From: Gemmiger_A avium
GTDB lineage: Bacteria > Bacillota > Clostridia > Oscillospirales > Ruminococcaceae
Length of the DNA: 64,000 nt
Assembly: GCA_019114585.1 (NCBI GenBank)
Contig: DXFE01000006.1
Coordinates: 35,549-99,548 of the forward strand
Direction of reading: 5' to 3'
The position numbers and the translations under genes were made by a program. Positions 33,403 through 41,680 of the stretch are shown piece after piece; positions within the stretch are counted from its first letter, which is position 1, and each line of letters begins with the position of its first letter. The notes beneath the pieces were generated by a model. The model was given only the letters and a program-made list of their open reading frames with translations. It did not search any database and was not told the origin of the DNA.

Positions 33403-33450
33403 TTTACTTTGCGACAAAACTATTATATAATGGACGCATCGCTTTTTCAA
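33403..33450. promoter_or_regulatory. Overlapping divergent promoters of ackA and tmcAL
   Basis: Plus strand: TTTACT (33403-33408), 17 bases, TATAAT (33426-33431), for tmcAL. Minus strand: TTGAAA (33445-33450), 17 bases, TATAAT (33422-33427), for ackA. The two -10 boxes share bases in the palindrome ATTATATAAT, so polymerase cannot occupy both at once. Confidence 0.75.
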
Positions 33451-33490
33451 GGCAAAAACCGGCCAAAAGCCGACAAAAGGAGGCGCGGAT

Positions 33491-34669
33491 ATGCGCGTTG
33501 CGGGCATCATTGCCGAATACGATCCCTTTCATACCGGGCACGCCTGGCAGATCGGGCAGCTGCGGCAGCAGGGCTTTGACCGGATTGTGATCTGTATGAG
33601 CAGCTGGGCGGTGCAGCGGGGCGGGATACCCATTCTGCCGCCGCTGGTGCGGGCGCAGGCCGCGCTGGAGGCCGGGGCGGATCTGGTGATCGCTCTGCCC
33701 GCGCCTTATGCCTGCCGCAGCGCCGAGGGCTTTGCCGCCGCCGGGGTGGGGCTGCTGAACGCGCTGGGCTGCGTGGATACCCTGGCGTTCGGGGCCGAGA
33801 CGGCGGATAAGGACGCCCTGCTGGATACGGCCCGCCTGCTGCTGGGGCAGCCCTACGCCGCCGCGCTGCGGCAGCAGCTGGCAGGGGGCACGCCTTATGC
33901 CGCCGCCCGGGCCGCCGCCGCGGAGAGCATCCGCCCCGGTGCAGGGGCGCTGCTGGCCGGGCCCAACAACAACCTGGGGGTGGAGTACTGCAAAGCCATC
34001 CTGGCCCAGCATGCCGCCCTGACCCCGCTGCCGGTGCCCCGCCGGGGGGCCGCCCACGGCCAGGAGGGGGAGACCGGCGGATTTGCCAGCGCCAGCTGGA
34101 TCCGCCGCCGCATCGCCCTGCGGGGGATCCAGGGGGCCCGGGGCCTGGTGCCGCCCGCTGCCTTTGCGCTGTATGAGCAGGCGGCGGCCGCCGGACTTTT
34201 GACCAGCGCCCGTGCCTTTGACCTGGTGCTGCTCAGCCGCCTGCGCGCCCTGACGCCGGAGCAGCTGACCCGTATCCGCGGGGTGAACGAGGGTCTGCAG
34301 CACCGGCTGGCAGATGCGGTGCGCACCGCCCCCACCGCCCGGGCGCTGTACGACACGGCCAAGACCCGCCGCTATGCCCACGCCCGGCTGCGCCGCCTGG
34401 CGCTGGACGCGGCGCTGGATTACCGGGAGGGCGCGCTGCCCGGTCTGCCGCCCTATCTGCACGTGCTGGCTGCCCGCCGGCCGGCCCTGGAACTGTGCGG
34501 CGGCGCACAGCTGCCCTGCGGTGTGTCCCTGGCCCGGCTGATGCGGCAAAGCGAGGACTGCGCGGCCGTGGGAAAGGCGGAGTGTGCCGCGGCGGATTTT
34601 GCTTCCCTCTGCCGTGCACGGCCCGCCGGGATGGGGCAGGCCCTGACCCAGAAACCGGTGATCCTGTAA
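33491..34669 (+). CDS. tmcAL: tRNA(Met) cytidine acetate ligase
   Basis: 392 residues, the usual length. The nucleotidyltransferase motif is 'IAEYDPFHTGHAWQI', with HTGH at residues 14-17, and 'GPNNNLGVEYCKAI' is the second family block. In Bacillus TmcAL (YlbM) activates acetate with ATP and acetylates C34 of elongator tRNA-Met, making ac4C. AAAGGAGG precedes the ATG. Base composition is extremely GC-rich even for this window, so the gene is not recently acquired from an AT-rich source. It is divergent from ackA, an arrangement that joins acetate production to acetate-dependent tRNA modification. Confidence 0.93.
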   Translation: MRVAGIIAEYDPFHTGHAWQIGQLRQQGFDRIVICMSSWAVQRGGIPILPPLVRAQAALEAGADLVIALPAPYACRSAEGFAAAGVGLLNALGCVDTLAFGAETADKDALLDTARLLLGQPYAAALRQQLAGGTPYAAARAAAAESIRPGAGALLAGPNNNLGVEYCKAILAQHAALTPLPVPRRGAAHGQEGETGGFASASWIRRRIALRGIQGARGLVPPAAFALYEQAAAAGLLTSARAFDLVLLSRLRALTPEQLTRIRGVNEGLQHRLADAVRTAPTARALYDTAKTRRYAHARLRRLALDAALDYREGALPGLPPYLHVLAARRPALELCGGAQLPCGVSLARLMRQSEDCAAVGKAECAAADFASLCRARPAGMGQALTQKPVIL

Positions 34670-34768
34670 AAGCCGGACAGTCGTTTTCCAGCGAAAGACG
34701 GATTCGTGAACAAGATGTAAACTTTGCGCCAAAATTTGCATTTTTGTCCTTGAACCGGTTTCTGAATA

Positions 34769-34797
34769 TTGAATAGTATTTAACAAAGTGATACAAT
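34769..34797 (+). promoter_or_regulatory. Promoter of pckG
   Basis: TTGAAT (34769-34774), 17 bases, TACAAT (34792-34797), leaving a leader of about 65 bases. The 200-base gap is AT-rich, with no operator or riboswitch that I can identify. Confidence 0.6.
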
Positions 34798-34869
34798 AAC
34801 ATCAAATGGCGAGTTTTTCCGCGCAGATGTTGCGATGAGAAATTCGACGGAGAGGATAGGTGACAGTTA

Positions 34870-36648
34870 ATGACTACCAACAAGCACGTATTGACCTGGC
34901 TGGACGAAATGGTCGCGCTGGTCAAGCCCGACAAGGTCGTCTGGATCGACGGCAGCGAGGAGCAGCTGAAGGCTCTTCGTGAGGAAAGCTTCAAGACCGG
35001 CGAGATGCAGCCCCTGAACGAGGAGCTGCTGCCCGGCTGTGTGCTGCATCATACCGCGGTGAACGACGTGGCCCGCGTGGAAGGCCGCACCTACATCTGC
35101 ACCAAGAAGAAAGAGGACGCCGCCCCCATCAACAACTGGATGGAAACCAGCGAGATGAAGGCCAAGCTGATCCCCATGTACGACGGCTGCATGAAGGGCC
35201 GCACCATGTACGTGCTGCCCTACTGCATGGGCCCCATCGGCAGCCCGTTCAGCAAGGTCGGCATTGAGCTGACCGACTCCATCTACGTGGTCATGAACAT
35301 GGATATCATGACCCGTATGGGCAAGCAGGCTCTGGATCAGCTGGGCGATTCCAACGACTTCGTCCGCGGCCTGCACTCCAAGGCCAAGATGGAAGAGGAG
35401 AACCGCTACATCGTGCAGTTCCCCGAAGAGAACACCATCTGGTCCATCAACTCCGGCTACGGCGGCAACGTGCTGCTGGGCAAGAAGTGCTTTGCGCTGC
35501 GTATCGCCAGCTACCAGGGCCTGAAGGAAGGCTGGATGGCTGAGCATATGCTGATCCTGGGCATTGAGGATCCCACCGGCCATGTGGAATACATCACCGC
35601 TGCCTTCCCCTCTGCCTGCGGCAAGACCAACCTGGCCATGCTGATCCCGCCCGAAGTGTACGCCAAGCAGGGCTACAAGGTGTGGACCGTGGGCGACGAT
35701 ATCGCCTGGATGCACGTCGGTGAGGACGGCCGCCTGTACGCCATCAACCCGGAGAACGGCTTCTTCGGCGTGGCGCCCGGCACCAACGAGAAGTCCAACC
35801 CCAACGCGCTGCACACCACCATGAAGAACACCATCTTCACCAACGTTGCCCACAACCTGGACAACAACACCGTGTGGTGGGAAGGCCTGGACAAGAACCC
35901 GCCTGAGAACGCCGAAGAGTGGACCGGCAAGAAGGTCAACGGCAAGGAGTGGGTTGCCGAGGGCAACAAGCTGGCGCATCCCAACAGCCGCTTCACCGCT
36001 CCCGCTGTGAACTGCCCCTGCCTGAGCAAGGAGTTCAACAACCCCAACGGCGTGCCTGTCACCGCTATGGTGTTCGGCGGCCGCCGCGCCAAGACCGCTC
36101 CGCTGGTGTTCCAGAGCTTCGACTGGAACCACGGCGTGTACGTGGGCTCCGCGATGGCTTCTGAGACCACCGCTGCCGCTGCCGGCGCCGTGGGCGTTGT
36201 CCGTCGTGACCCGATGGCCATGCGTCCCTTCACCGGCTACAACATGGGCGACTACTTCAATCACTGGATTGAGATGGGCGAGAAGCTGGGCGACAAGGCC
36301 CCGAAGATCTTCCATGTCAACTGGTTCCGTACCGACGACGAAGGCCACTTCATCTGGCCGGGCTTCGGCGACAACATGCGTGTGCTGATGTGGATGCTGA
36401 AGCGCTGCAAGGGCGAAGTGGACGCCGTGGAGACCCCGATCGGCTACCTGCCCAACGCTGAGGACATCGACATCACCGGCCTGGACGGCATCACCCTGGA
36501 TACCGTTAAGGACCTGCTGAGCGTGGACAAGGACCTGTGGCTGGAAGACTGCAACGGCGTGGAAGAGCTGTACGACCAGATCGGCGAGCGTGTTCCCGCC
36601 GAGCTGCGCAAGCAGCTGGCCGACCTGCGTGCCCGCCTGAGCAAGTAA
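34870..36648 (+). CDS. pckG: Phosphoenolpyruvate carboxykinase (GTP)
   Basis: 592 residues, typical of the GTP-dependent class rather than the ATP class common in Firmicutes. The P-loop with the active-site cysteine reads 'AFPSACGKTNLAM' (Cys250), and metal ligands lie in 'VLLGKKCFALR' and 'WMAEHMLIL'. It interconverts oxaloacetate plus GTP with PEP plus CO2 and GDP. In fermenting gut bacteria it often runs toward carboxylation, feeding oxaloacetate to succinate or amino acids while making GTP. Strongly biased codon use (mainly C/G third positions, GGC, CTG, AAG) suggests high expression. Single gene with its own promoter and terminator. Confidence 0.96.
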   Translation: MTTNKHVLTWLDEMVALVKPDKVVWIDGSEEQLKALREESFKTGEMQPLNEELLPGCVLHHTAVNDVARVEGRTYICTKKKEDAAPINNWMETSEMKAKLIPMYDGCMKGRTMYVLPYCMGPIGSPFSKVGIELTDSIYVVMNMDIMTRMGKQALDQLGDSNDFVRGLHSKAKMEEENRYIVQFPEENTIWSINSGYGGNVLLGKKCFALRIASYQGLKEGWMAEHMLILGIEDPTGHVEYITAAFPSACGKTNLAMLIPPEVYAKQGYKVWTVGDDIAWMHVGEDGRLYAINPENGFFGVAPGTNEKSNPNALHTTMKNTIFTNVAHNLDNNTVWWEGLDKNPPENAEEWTGKKVNGKEWVAEGNKLAHPNSRFTAPAVNCPCLSKEFNNPNGVPVTAMVFGGRRAKTAPLVFQSFDWNHGVYVGSAMASETTAAAAGAVGVVRRDPMAMRPFTGYNMGDYFNHWIEMGEKLGDKAPKIFHVNWFRTDDEGHFIWPGFGDNMRVLMWMLKRCKGEVDAVETPIGYLPNAEDIDITGLDGITLDTVKDLLSVDKDLWLEDCNGVEELYDQIGERVPAELRKQLADLRARLSK

Positions 36649-36682
36649 GCTAAGGCCCGCGCAAGCCGCGTATAAAGCAACA

Positions 36683-36715
36683 AAAACGGCATGACCGGAA
36701 CGGTCATGCCGTTTT
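36683..36715 (+). terminator. Terminator of pckG
   Basis: AAAACGGCATGACCG and CGGTCATGCCGTTTT form a perfect 15-base stem with loop GAA and a T-rich end. Confidence 0.92.
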
Positions 36716-36732
36716 GTTGTGTCGGAAGCAGC

Positions 36733-36767
36733 AAAATGCCCGCCTCCGATATTTACAAAGGCGGGCG
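36733..36767 (-). terminator. Terminator of the BlaI/BlaR1-like operon
   Basis: On the minus strand GCCCGCCT pairs with AGGCGGGC across a 13-base loop and is followed by ATTTT, just after the BlaR1-like stop codon. Confidence 0.75.
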
Positions 36768-36779
36768 CAAAAAAGATAG

Positions 36780-39275
36780 TCAAACGGTGAATTCCATCAG
36801 CAGCAGCGAGCCGTCCTCGCCGCTTGTGGTGATGGCAAAATAGCGGGTGATCCCGTCTGCATCGGTGTAGGCAATGCCCCGGTCGGGCACGTCGCCCGCA
36901 AAGGTCATCCGGATCACCACCGGCTTGCCCTCGGTCAGCGCATTGGTGGTGTACAGATCTTCGGTATCATAGTACATGGTACCGTCCGCGCCCACATCCC
37001 GCAGGGTCAGGGCCAGAAACCGGAAATCGGATACCGGTGCATCGGCGGTAAATACCAGCTGCGTCTGGTAATCAGAGGGATAGTCGGCAAACTGGTCGTA
37101 ATCGGTCAGGTTGGCCAGCAGGGCCTCGTCTGCAAAGGCTGCCTGGACGGCAGCCCCCTGCGCTGCATCGGTATCCGGGGCCGGTGTGGCCTGCGGCCCG
37201 GAAACGGCCGGCACAAACTCCAGCCACATGGTATCCTCGGAAGTCCCCGCAGGGTCATACCGGTATATGTTGTTCCGGTTCCCGGACAGGGCAAAATCTC
37301 CGTACCATTGGCCGGCCAGTTCGCCGTTTTCCGCCGTGTCTGCATAATACAGGGGCAGCACCAGGCATTCCTGCCCGGCGATCACCTCGGTGCGCAGTTC
37401 CGTCTCCCGCCAGACCAGTTCCCGGCCGATCTGCCCGGGTTCCAATACACCGGCATTTACCAGCCGGGCCTCCAGCACGGCGCCGATCTCGCTGCTGGAA
37501 AGGAAGCCGCTGCCGTCCGATTCCTCCGCGTGGGCCTGTTCCCAGGCAATCTGCGCCTTTTGCAGATTGATGGTGCGCAGCTTGCGGGAGTATACCGTAT
37601 CCCCCGCAAACAGCCGCTGGGCCGCCAGCGGGGTAAAGGTCTCCCGGATACTGGCCGTGTAGAGGCTGCCGTCCTGGGCGATCCAGTAATCCAGCAGGGT
37701 ATACCCGGCGGTTTCATCGCCGGAGAAGGTCAGCGCGGTGGGAAGGACGCTGCCGCTTACCGCTACCGGCTCGCTGCCGGTCAGATCAAAGGTTTCCTCC
37801 CGGATCAGGGCGTACACCGTTACCTGCCCGTTCTGACGGGTCATGTCCAGTACCGCGTGGCTCTCCACCCGTGTGACAAGGGCCTGCACCGGCGCCCCGT
37901 CCTGGCCCAGCACCGCCGCCTGGATAGCGGTGTTCAGCGCCGCGGAGGGCTGGGGCAGATCCTCCAGAGCCAGCGCCTTGTTTTCAAAAAAGCCCTCCGG
38001 CAGGGCGGCGTTCCCTTCGCCCCAGTCGCTCTCCCACCCGGCCAGCCAGTCATATCCGGCGTCAAAGTAGGCCCCGTCTATTGTCAGATAGGTGTTGCCC
38101 TCGTTGGCTATCGTGTGGGTTACCCCGTCGGCGGTGGTCACATAGAAGGTGATGCAGCCGCCCGCCAGGGCTTCATGGCGGCTCAGCCGGCGGCCCCGGC
38201 TCTGGTTGATCAGTTCCACCGCCCGACCGGTTTCCTCCTCGTTCAGCAGCTTATACTGCTTGTCGGTATCCTGGGGCATTACCACCAGTTCCAGGCGGGT
38301 TATATCTTCCGCCTGCAGCTTTTTGGCCCATTGCAGGGATTCATCCGGCTGGTCATAGGCGAAGAAGGTCAGGGCGGCGGTGACTGAACAGATCAGCAGC
38401 ACCAGCAGGATGACGGCCGGCTTTTTGTAGCGAAGCACCGCCTTTACCCGGCTTTTTACCCCCACCTCGCCAAAGGCCAGGGGGCAGGGGGCCACCCGCC
38501 GCCGGGGCAGGCTGCAGGCCAGCAGCGCCTGGGAATAGTCCGCCCGGCCTGCCGGGTCCAGTTTGCTTACTACCCGCTCGTCGCAGGCGGCTTCCATATC
38601 CCGGCAGAACAGAATATAGGCCAGCCAGATCGCCGGATTGAACCAGTACACCGCCAGAAACGCAAATCCCAGCGGTTTGAACCAGTGATCCTTGCGGGCA
38701 ATGTGGGCCTGCTCGTGGGCAATCACCGAGGGCAGCGCGCTCTCCGGCAGGGAAAAGGGCAGATAAATCCGGGGCCGCAGAAACCCCAGCACAAAGGGGG
38801 CGGCGATCCGGTCGGACTGCCAGATGTTGTCCCGCAGCCGCACCGCCGTGCGCAGCCGACCTTTCAGCCGCAGCCAGCTGATGGCCGCGTAGAGCAGCAT
38901 CCCGACCAGCCCGATCAGCCACACCCAGCCGGCCAGCCAGGTGAGCACCTGCAGCGGGTTGACACTGGCCCCGGGGCTGGGAGCCAGTGACCCGGTAAAG
39001 GCGGGATTCACCGCCGCATCCACCGCCGGGATACCGCTTTCAATGTGCGGCGTGGACGAGTAGAGCATCTCTTCCGGCAGAACCTCCCGGGTGGGCACCA
39101 GGCTCCAGGGGTGGGGGATGGAGAACGGCAGCAACCGGAACCCCACCACCGCCCACAGCAGCAGCCGGGGCCATCGGGGCGCCTTGCGGAACACCAGCCG
39201 CAGCACCAGTACCACCGCGATCAGCCAGCAGGCGGTCAGGCTGCGGTTGAACAGGGTCAGAAACACCTCACTCAT
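36780..39275 (-). CDS. M56 family (BlaR1-like) membrane metalloprotease sensor
   Basis: 831 residues. The N-terminal 320 residues are the M56 domain: membrane helices near 15-30, 35-50, 110-130 and 200-222, the zinc site 'HEQAH' (187-191) and the downstream acidic ligand in 'RDMEAACDE' (about Glu228). A fourth helix near 290-310 leads to a C-terminal extracellular region of about 510 residues. It does not show the penicillin-binding SxxK/KTG motifs of true BlaR1, so beta-lactam sensing is not supported. The family cleaves its partner BlaI-type repressor on sensing a signal. Its start lies eight bases inside the repressor gene. Signal unknown. Confidence 0.88.
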   Translation of the reverse strand: MSEVFLTLFNRSLTACWLIAVVLVLRLVFRKAPRWPRLLLWAVVGFRLLPFSIPHPWSLVPTREVLPEEMLYSSTPHIESGIPAVDAAVNPAFTGSLAPSPGASVNPLQVLTWLAGWVWLIGLVGMLLYAAISWLRLKGRLRTAVRLRDNIWQSDRIAAPFVLGFLRPRIYLPFSLPESALPSVIAHEQAHIARKDHWFKPLGFAFLAVYWFNPAIWLAYILFCRDMEAACDERVVSKLDPAGRADYSQALLACSLPRRRVAPCPLAFGEVGVKSRVKAVLRYKKPAVILLVLLICSVTAALTFFAYDQPDESLQWAKKLQAEDITRLELVVMPQDTDKQYKLLNEEETGRAVELINQSRGRRLSRHEALAGGCITFYVTTADGVTHTIANEGNTYLTIDGAYFDAGYDWLAGWESDWGEGNAALPEGFFENKALALEDLPQPSAALNTAIQAAVLGQDGAPVQALVTRVESHAVLDMTRQNGQVTVYALIREETFDLTGSEPVAVSGSVLPTALTFSGDETAGYTLLDYWIAQDGSLYTASIRETFTPLAAQRLFAGDTVYSRKLRTINLQKAQIAWEQAHAEESDGSGFLSSSEIGAVLEARLVNAGVLEPGQIGRELVWRETELRTEVIAGQECLVLPLYYADTAENGELAGQWYGDFALSGNRNNIYRYDPAGTSEDTMWLEFVPAVSGPQATPAPDTDAAQGAAVQAAFADEALLANLTDYDQFADYPSDYQTQLVFTADAPVSDFRFLALTLRDVGADGTMYYDTEDLYTTNALTEGKPVVIRMTFAGDVPDRGIAYTDADGITRYFAITTSGEDGSLLLMEFTV

Positions 39276-39642
39276 GGCTGTTCTCCTTTCGGTACTCGTC
39301 GATCATCCGCTGTACCTGGTCAATTTCCCGGTCGGTCATCTTCCGGTGCCGGGTAAAGGCTGCCAGAAACGCGGGCAGCGACCCCTCAAACTTCTTCTCC
39401 ACCATCTCGTCAATCTCAGCGGCCTGCACCTCGTCCTTGGTTACCAGGCTGCGCACCACCGTGTCCTCGTTCACCAGTACCCCCCGCTGGGCCAGCCGCT
39501 TGATCACCGTGTAGGTGGTGGTGGGTTTCCAGCCCAGCTGCTCCCGGCACAGGGCCACCAGCTCGCTGCTTTTGACCGGTTCGTGGGCCCACAGAATCAG
39601 GCAGAACCGGTATTCGCTCTCAAAGATTTTGGGTGTCTCCAA
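39268..39642 (-). CDS. BlaI/MecI family transcriptional repressor
   Basis: 124 residues from a TTG at 39642, eight bases after GAGGAGG; the in-frame GTG at 39651 lies within that ribosome binding site and is rejected. The winged helix reads 'SSELVALCREQLGWKPTTTY' and 'TVIKRLAQRGVLVNED', and the C-terminal helices form the dimer. BlaI-type repressors are cleaved by an M56 protease, here the overlapping downstream gene. Two matching 16-base operators cover its own promoter and ribosome binding site, so autorepression is very likely. No beta-lactamase or PBP gene is adjacent. Confidence 0.92.
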   Translation of the reverse strand: METPKIFESEYRFCLILWAHEPVKSSELVALCREQLGWKPTTTYTVIKRLAQRGVLVNEDTVVRSLVTKDEVQAAEIDEMVEKKFEGSLPAFLAAFTRHRKMTDREIDQVQRMIDEYRKENSHE

Positions 39643-39654
39643 AGAAACCACCTC

Positions 39655-39670
39655 CTCTAATGGGTTAGAG
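39655..39670 (-). promoter_or_regulatory. BlaI-type operator O2 (perfect 6-4-6 palindrome)
   Basis: CTCTAA-N4-TTAGAG, a perfect palindrome that runs directly into the ribosome binding site of the repressor gene. It matches O1 at 39686-39701 in half-site sequence and in the four-base spacer. Confidence 0.7.
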
Positions 39671-39684
39671 TTCTTTCCGTTTTC

Positions 39685-39713
39685 AGTCTAACACAGTAGA
39701 GTGACCCTGTCAA
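39685..39713 (-). promoter_or_regulatory. Promoter of the BlaI/BlaR1-like operon with operator O1
   Basis: On the minus strand TTGACA (39708-39713), 17 bases, TAGACT (39685-39690). Operator O1, minus strand CTCTAC-N4-TTAGAC (39686-39701), covers the -10 and part of the spacer. The centres of O1 and O2 are 31 bases apart, about three helical turns. Confidence 0.75.
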
Positions 39714-39717
39714 GCAA

Positions 39718-39762
39718 AAGAAAGCGCGGGGCGGACGGCTTTCAAAACCGTCCGCCCCGCGC
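39718..39762 (-). terminator. Terminator of the CofE-like gene
   Basis: GCGCGGGGCGGACGG and CCGTCCGCCCCGCGC form a perfect 15-base stem with a nine-base loop. On the minus strand TTTCTTTT follows. Confidence 0.88.
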
Positions 39763-39780
39763 AGATAAGCGGAACGCTGC

Positions 39781-40980
39781 TTACTTGGTGTAGTTATCGA
39801 AGTAGCCCTGCACCAGGATGATGGGGGTACCCTTGTCACCGCTGCCGCTGGTCAAATCGCACAGGCTGCCGATCAGGTCGGTCAGGCGGCGGGGGGTGGT
39901 GCCCTGGCTGGCCATGTTGCCGGTCAGGCTCTCGGCCTTGCGGTCCTTCTCCTCAATCGCCTTGCTGATGGCGGCCTTCAGGGCCTCGCCGCTCAGGTCG
40001 GCAAAGTCGTTGTCGGCTAGGTACTTCAGCTTCAGCTCGTTGGGGGTGCCCTCCAGGCCGGCAGTGTAGGCCGGGCTGACAACGGGGTCGGCCAGCTCCC
40101 AGATCTTGCCCATGGGATCCTTGAAAGCGCCGTCGCCGTAGACCATGACCTCCACGTGCTTGCCGGTCTTTTCCAGCAGCTCGGCCTGGATGCGGTCCAC
40201 CAGCTCCTGGCAGTGGATGGGGAACAGCTTCACGGTCTGCTCGGTGGCCTTGTTGGAACCCAGCAGGCCATACTTGTCGTTGTAGCCGCTGCCGTCCACG
40301 CTGGCGGTCATGATCTCGTCCAGGCACAGCACCGTCTTGGCGCCCGCGGCCTTCAGGATCCGCTGGGTGCGGCGGCGGGTGTGGATGTCACAGGCCAGCA
40401 CGGTGTCGGTGTAGTCCAGGATGGCCCGGGGATTGTTGGCGAACACCACCTGGCATTCGGCCCCGCACTCCTCGATCACGCTGCGGTAGTATTCCACATA
40501 GTCCACGCCGGTAAAGGTGTGCTTCTTGTAGCCGAACAGCTCCCGGTAGCGCTCTTCGGTGAGCACGTCGCTCCAGGGATTCACGCCGCTGGCGTCCAGG
40601 TCGTCCTCGCTGATCAGATGGTTGCCCACCTCATCGGAGGGATAGCTGAGCATCAGCACCACCTTGCGGCAGCCGCTGGCAATGCCCTTCAGGCAGATGG
40701 CAAACCGGTTGCGGCTCAGAATCGGGAACAGAACGCCCACGGTGCCGCCGCCCAGCTTGGCGCGCACGTCCTTGGCAATCTGGTCCACGGTGGCGTAGTT
40801 GCCCTGGCTGCGGGCCACCACAGCCTCGGTCACGCCGATCACGTCCCGGTCACGCAGGGAGAAACCCTCGCTCTCGGCGGCGGCCAGCACGCTGTCCACC
40901 ACGATGCGGGCCATGTCGTCGCCCTGCCGGATGATGGGGGCGCGTACGCCCCGGGATACGGTACCCACCAAACGTTCCAT
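39781..40980 (-). CDS. Coenzyme F420-0:L-glutamate ligase-like protein (CofE family)
   Basis: 399 residues. The N-terminus 'MERLVGTVSRGVRAPIIRQG' with 'DRDVIGVTEAVVARSQGNYA' matches the CofE/FbiB ligase fold, and 'VEVMVYGDGAFKDPMGKIWE' matches its metal and nucleotide site. CofE adds gamma-linked glutamates to F420-0 using GTP. It is longer than archaeal CofE (about 250 residues), mainly through a middle insert. No other F420 gene is visible and clostridia of this kind are not known to make F420, so it probably glutamylates another acceptor. AAGGAG precedes the ATG. Single gene with its own terminator. Confidence 0.8.
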   Translation of the reverse strand: MERLVGTVSRGVRAPIIRQGDDMARIVVDSVLAAAESEGFSLRDRDVIGVTEAVVARSQGNYATVDQIAKDVRAKLGGGTVGVLFPILSRNRFAICLKGIASGCRKVVLMLSYPSDEVGNHLISEDDLDASGVNPWSDVLTEERYRELFGYKKHTFTGVDYVEYYRSVIEECGAECQVVFANNPRAILDYTDTVLACDIHTRRRTQRILKAAGAKTVLCLDEIMTASVDGSGYNDKYGLLGSNKATEQTVKLFPIHCQELVDRIQAELLEKTGKHVEVMVYGDGAFKDPMGKIWELADPVVSPAYTAGLEGTPNELKLKYLADNDFADLSGEALKAAISKAIEEKDRKAESLTGNMASQGTTPRRLTDLIGSLCDLTSGSGDKGTPIILVQGYFDNYTK

Positions 40981-41110
40981 ACTCTATCGCTCCTTACATA
41001 GGGTCTGCCGGAACCTGTGCCCGGCAGCAGTTTTTCACAACACTTTTCATTGTAAGAAAAAACAGGCGGAATGTAAACGGTTTTTTACGCTTTTTTGCAA
41101 AAAAAGCCGC

Positions 41111-41680
41111 TTACGGTGCGCCCAGCCGCCACAGGCTGCCCCCAAACCAGGCCGCCTGCTCCGGATCGTGGGTGATCAGCAGCAGCCACCGGCCATCGGC
41201 TTTGCGCTTTGTCCAGGCCATGGCCAGGGCGGCGGTGTCCTCGTCCAGCCCTTTAAACGGTTCGTCCAGAACAACCCCCTCCGCAGGGGCAAGCATGGCC
41301 CGGGCCAGGGCCGCCCGCCGCTGCTGTCCGCCGCTCAAAAGGGCGGCGGGCTTGGTCAGATCTTCGCCGGAAAGCCCCAGTTCCTCCAGGGCCTGGCGGG
41401 CTGTTTGTTCGCCGTGGCCGGGCAGCGCCAGCGCCACGTTGGCCACAGCGCTCAGCTGCGGGCAGAGCCGGTCTTCCTGAAACACCGCCGCCAGCCGCCC
41501 GGTCACCGTCACGCGGCCCTCGTCCGGCTTTTCCAGCCCCAGCAGCAGCCGGGCCAGGGTGGTTTTTCCCCGGCCGGAGGGGCCCATCAATACGATGGTG
41601 CCCTCCAGACGGCGGCTCACCTTCTCCAGCACGGTTTCGCCGCCGTACCGCTTGGTCACATCGGTCAGTTCCGCGTACAC
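41111..41680 (-). CDS. ABC transporter ATPase (SsuB/TauB-like, compact)
   Basis: 189 residues, short for the nitrate/sulfonate/taurine family (about 230-260), yet all motifs are present: Walker A 'GPSGRGKTTLA', Q-loop 'FQEDRL', signature 'LSGGQQRRAALARA', Walker B 'GVVLDEPFKGLD', H-loop 'ITHD'. The family C-terminal extension is missing. It starts with GTG at 41680, nine bases after GGAGGAGG, and overlaps the permease stop by 16 bases. It powers import with the permease and binding protein encoded upstream. Confidence 0.9.
   Translation of the reverse strand: MYAELTDVTKRYGGETVLEKVSRRLEGTIVLMGPSGRGKTTLARLLLGLEKPDEGRVTVTGRLAAVFQEDRLCPQLSAVANVALALPGHGEQTARQALEELGLSGEDLTKPAALLSGGQQRRAALARAMLAPAEGVVLDEPFKGLDEDTAALAMAWTKRKADGRWLLLITHDPEQAAWFGGSLWRLGAP

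Noticed and set aside
36780..39275. Beta-lactam resistance locus
   Set aside because: The BlaR1-like protein lacks visible penicillin-binding motifs and no beta-lactamase or PBP gene is adjacent, so the resistance label is not supported.
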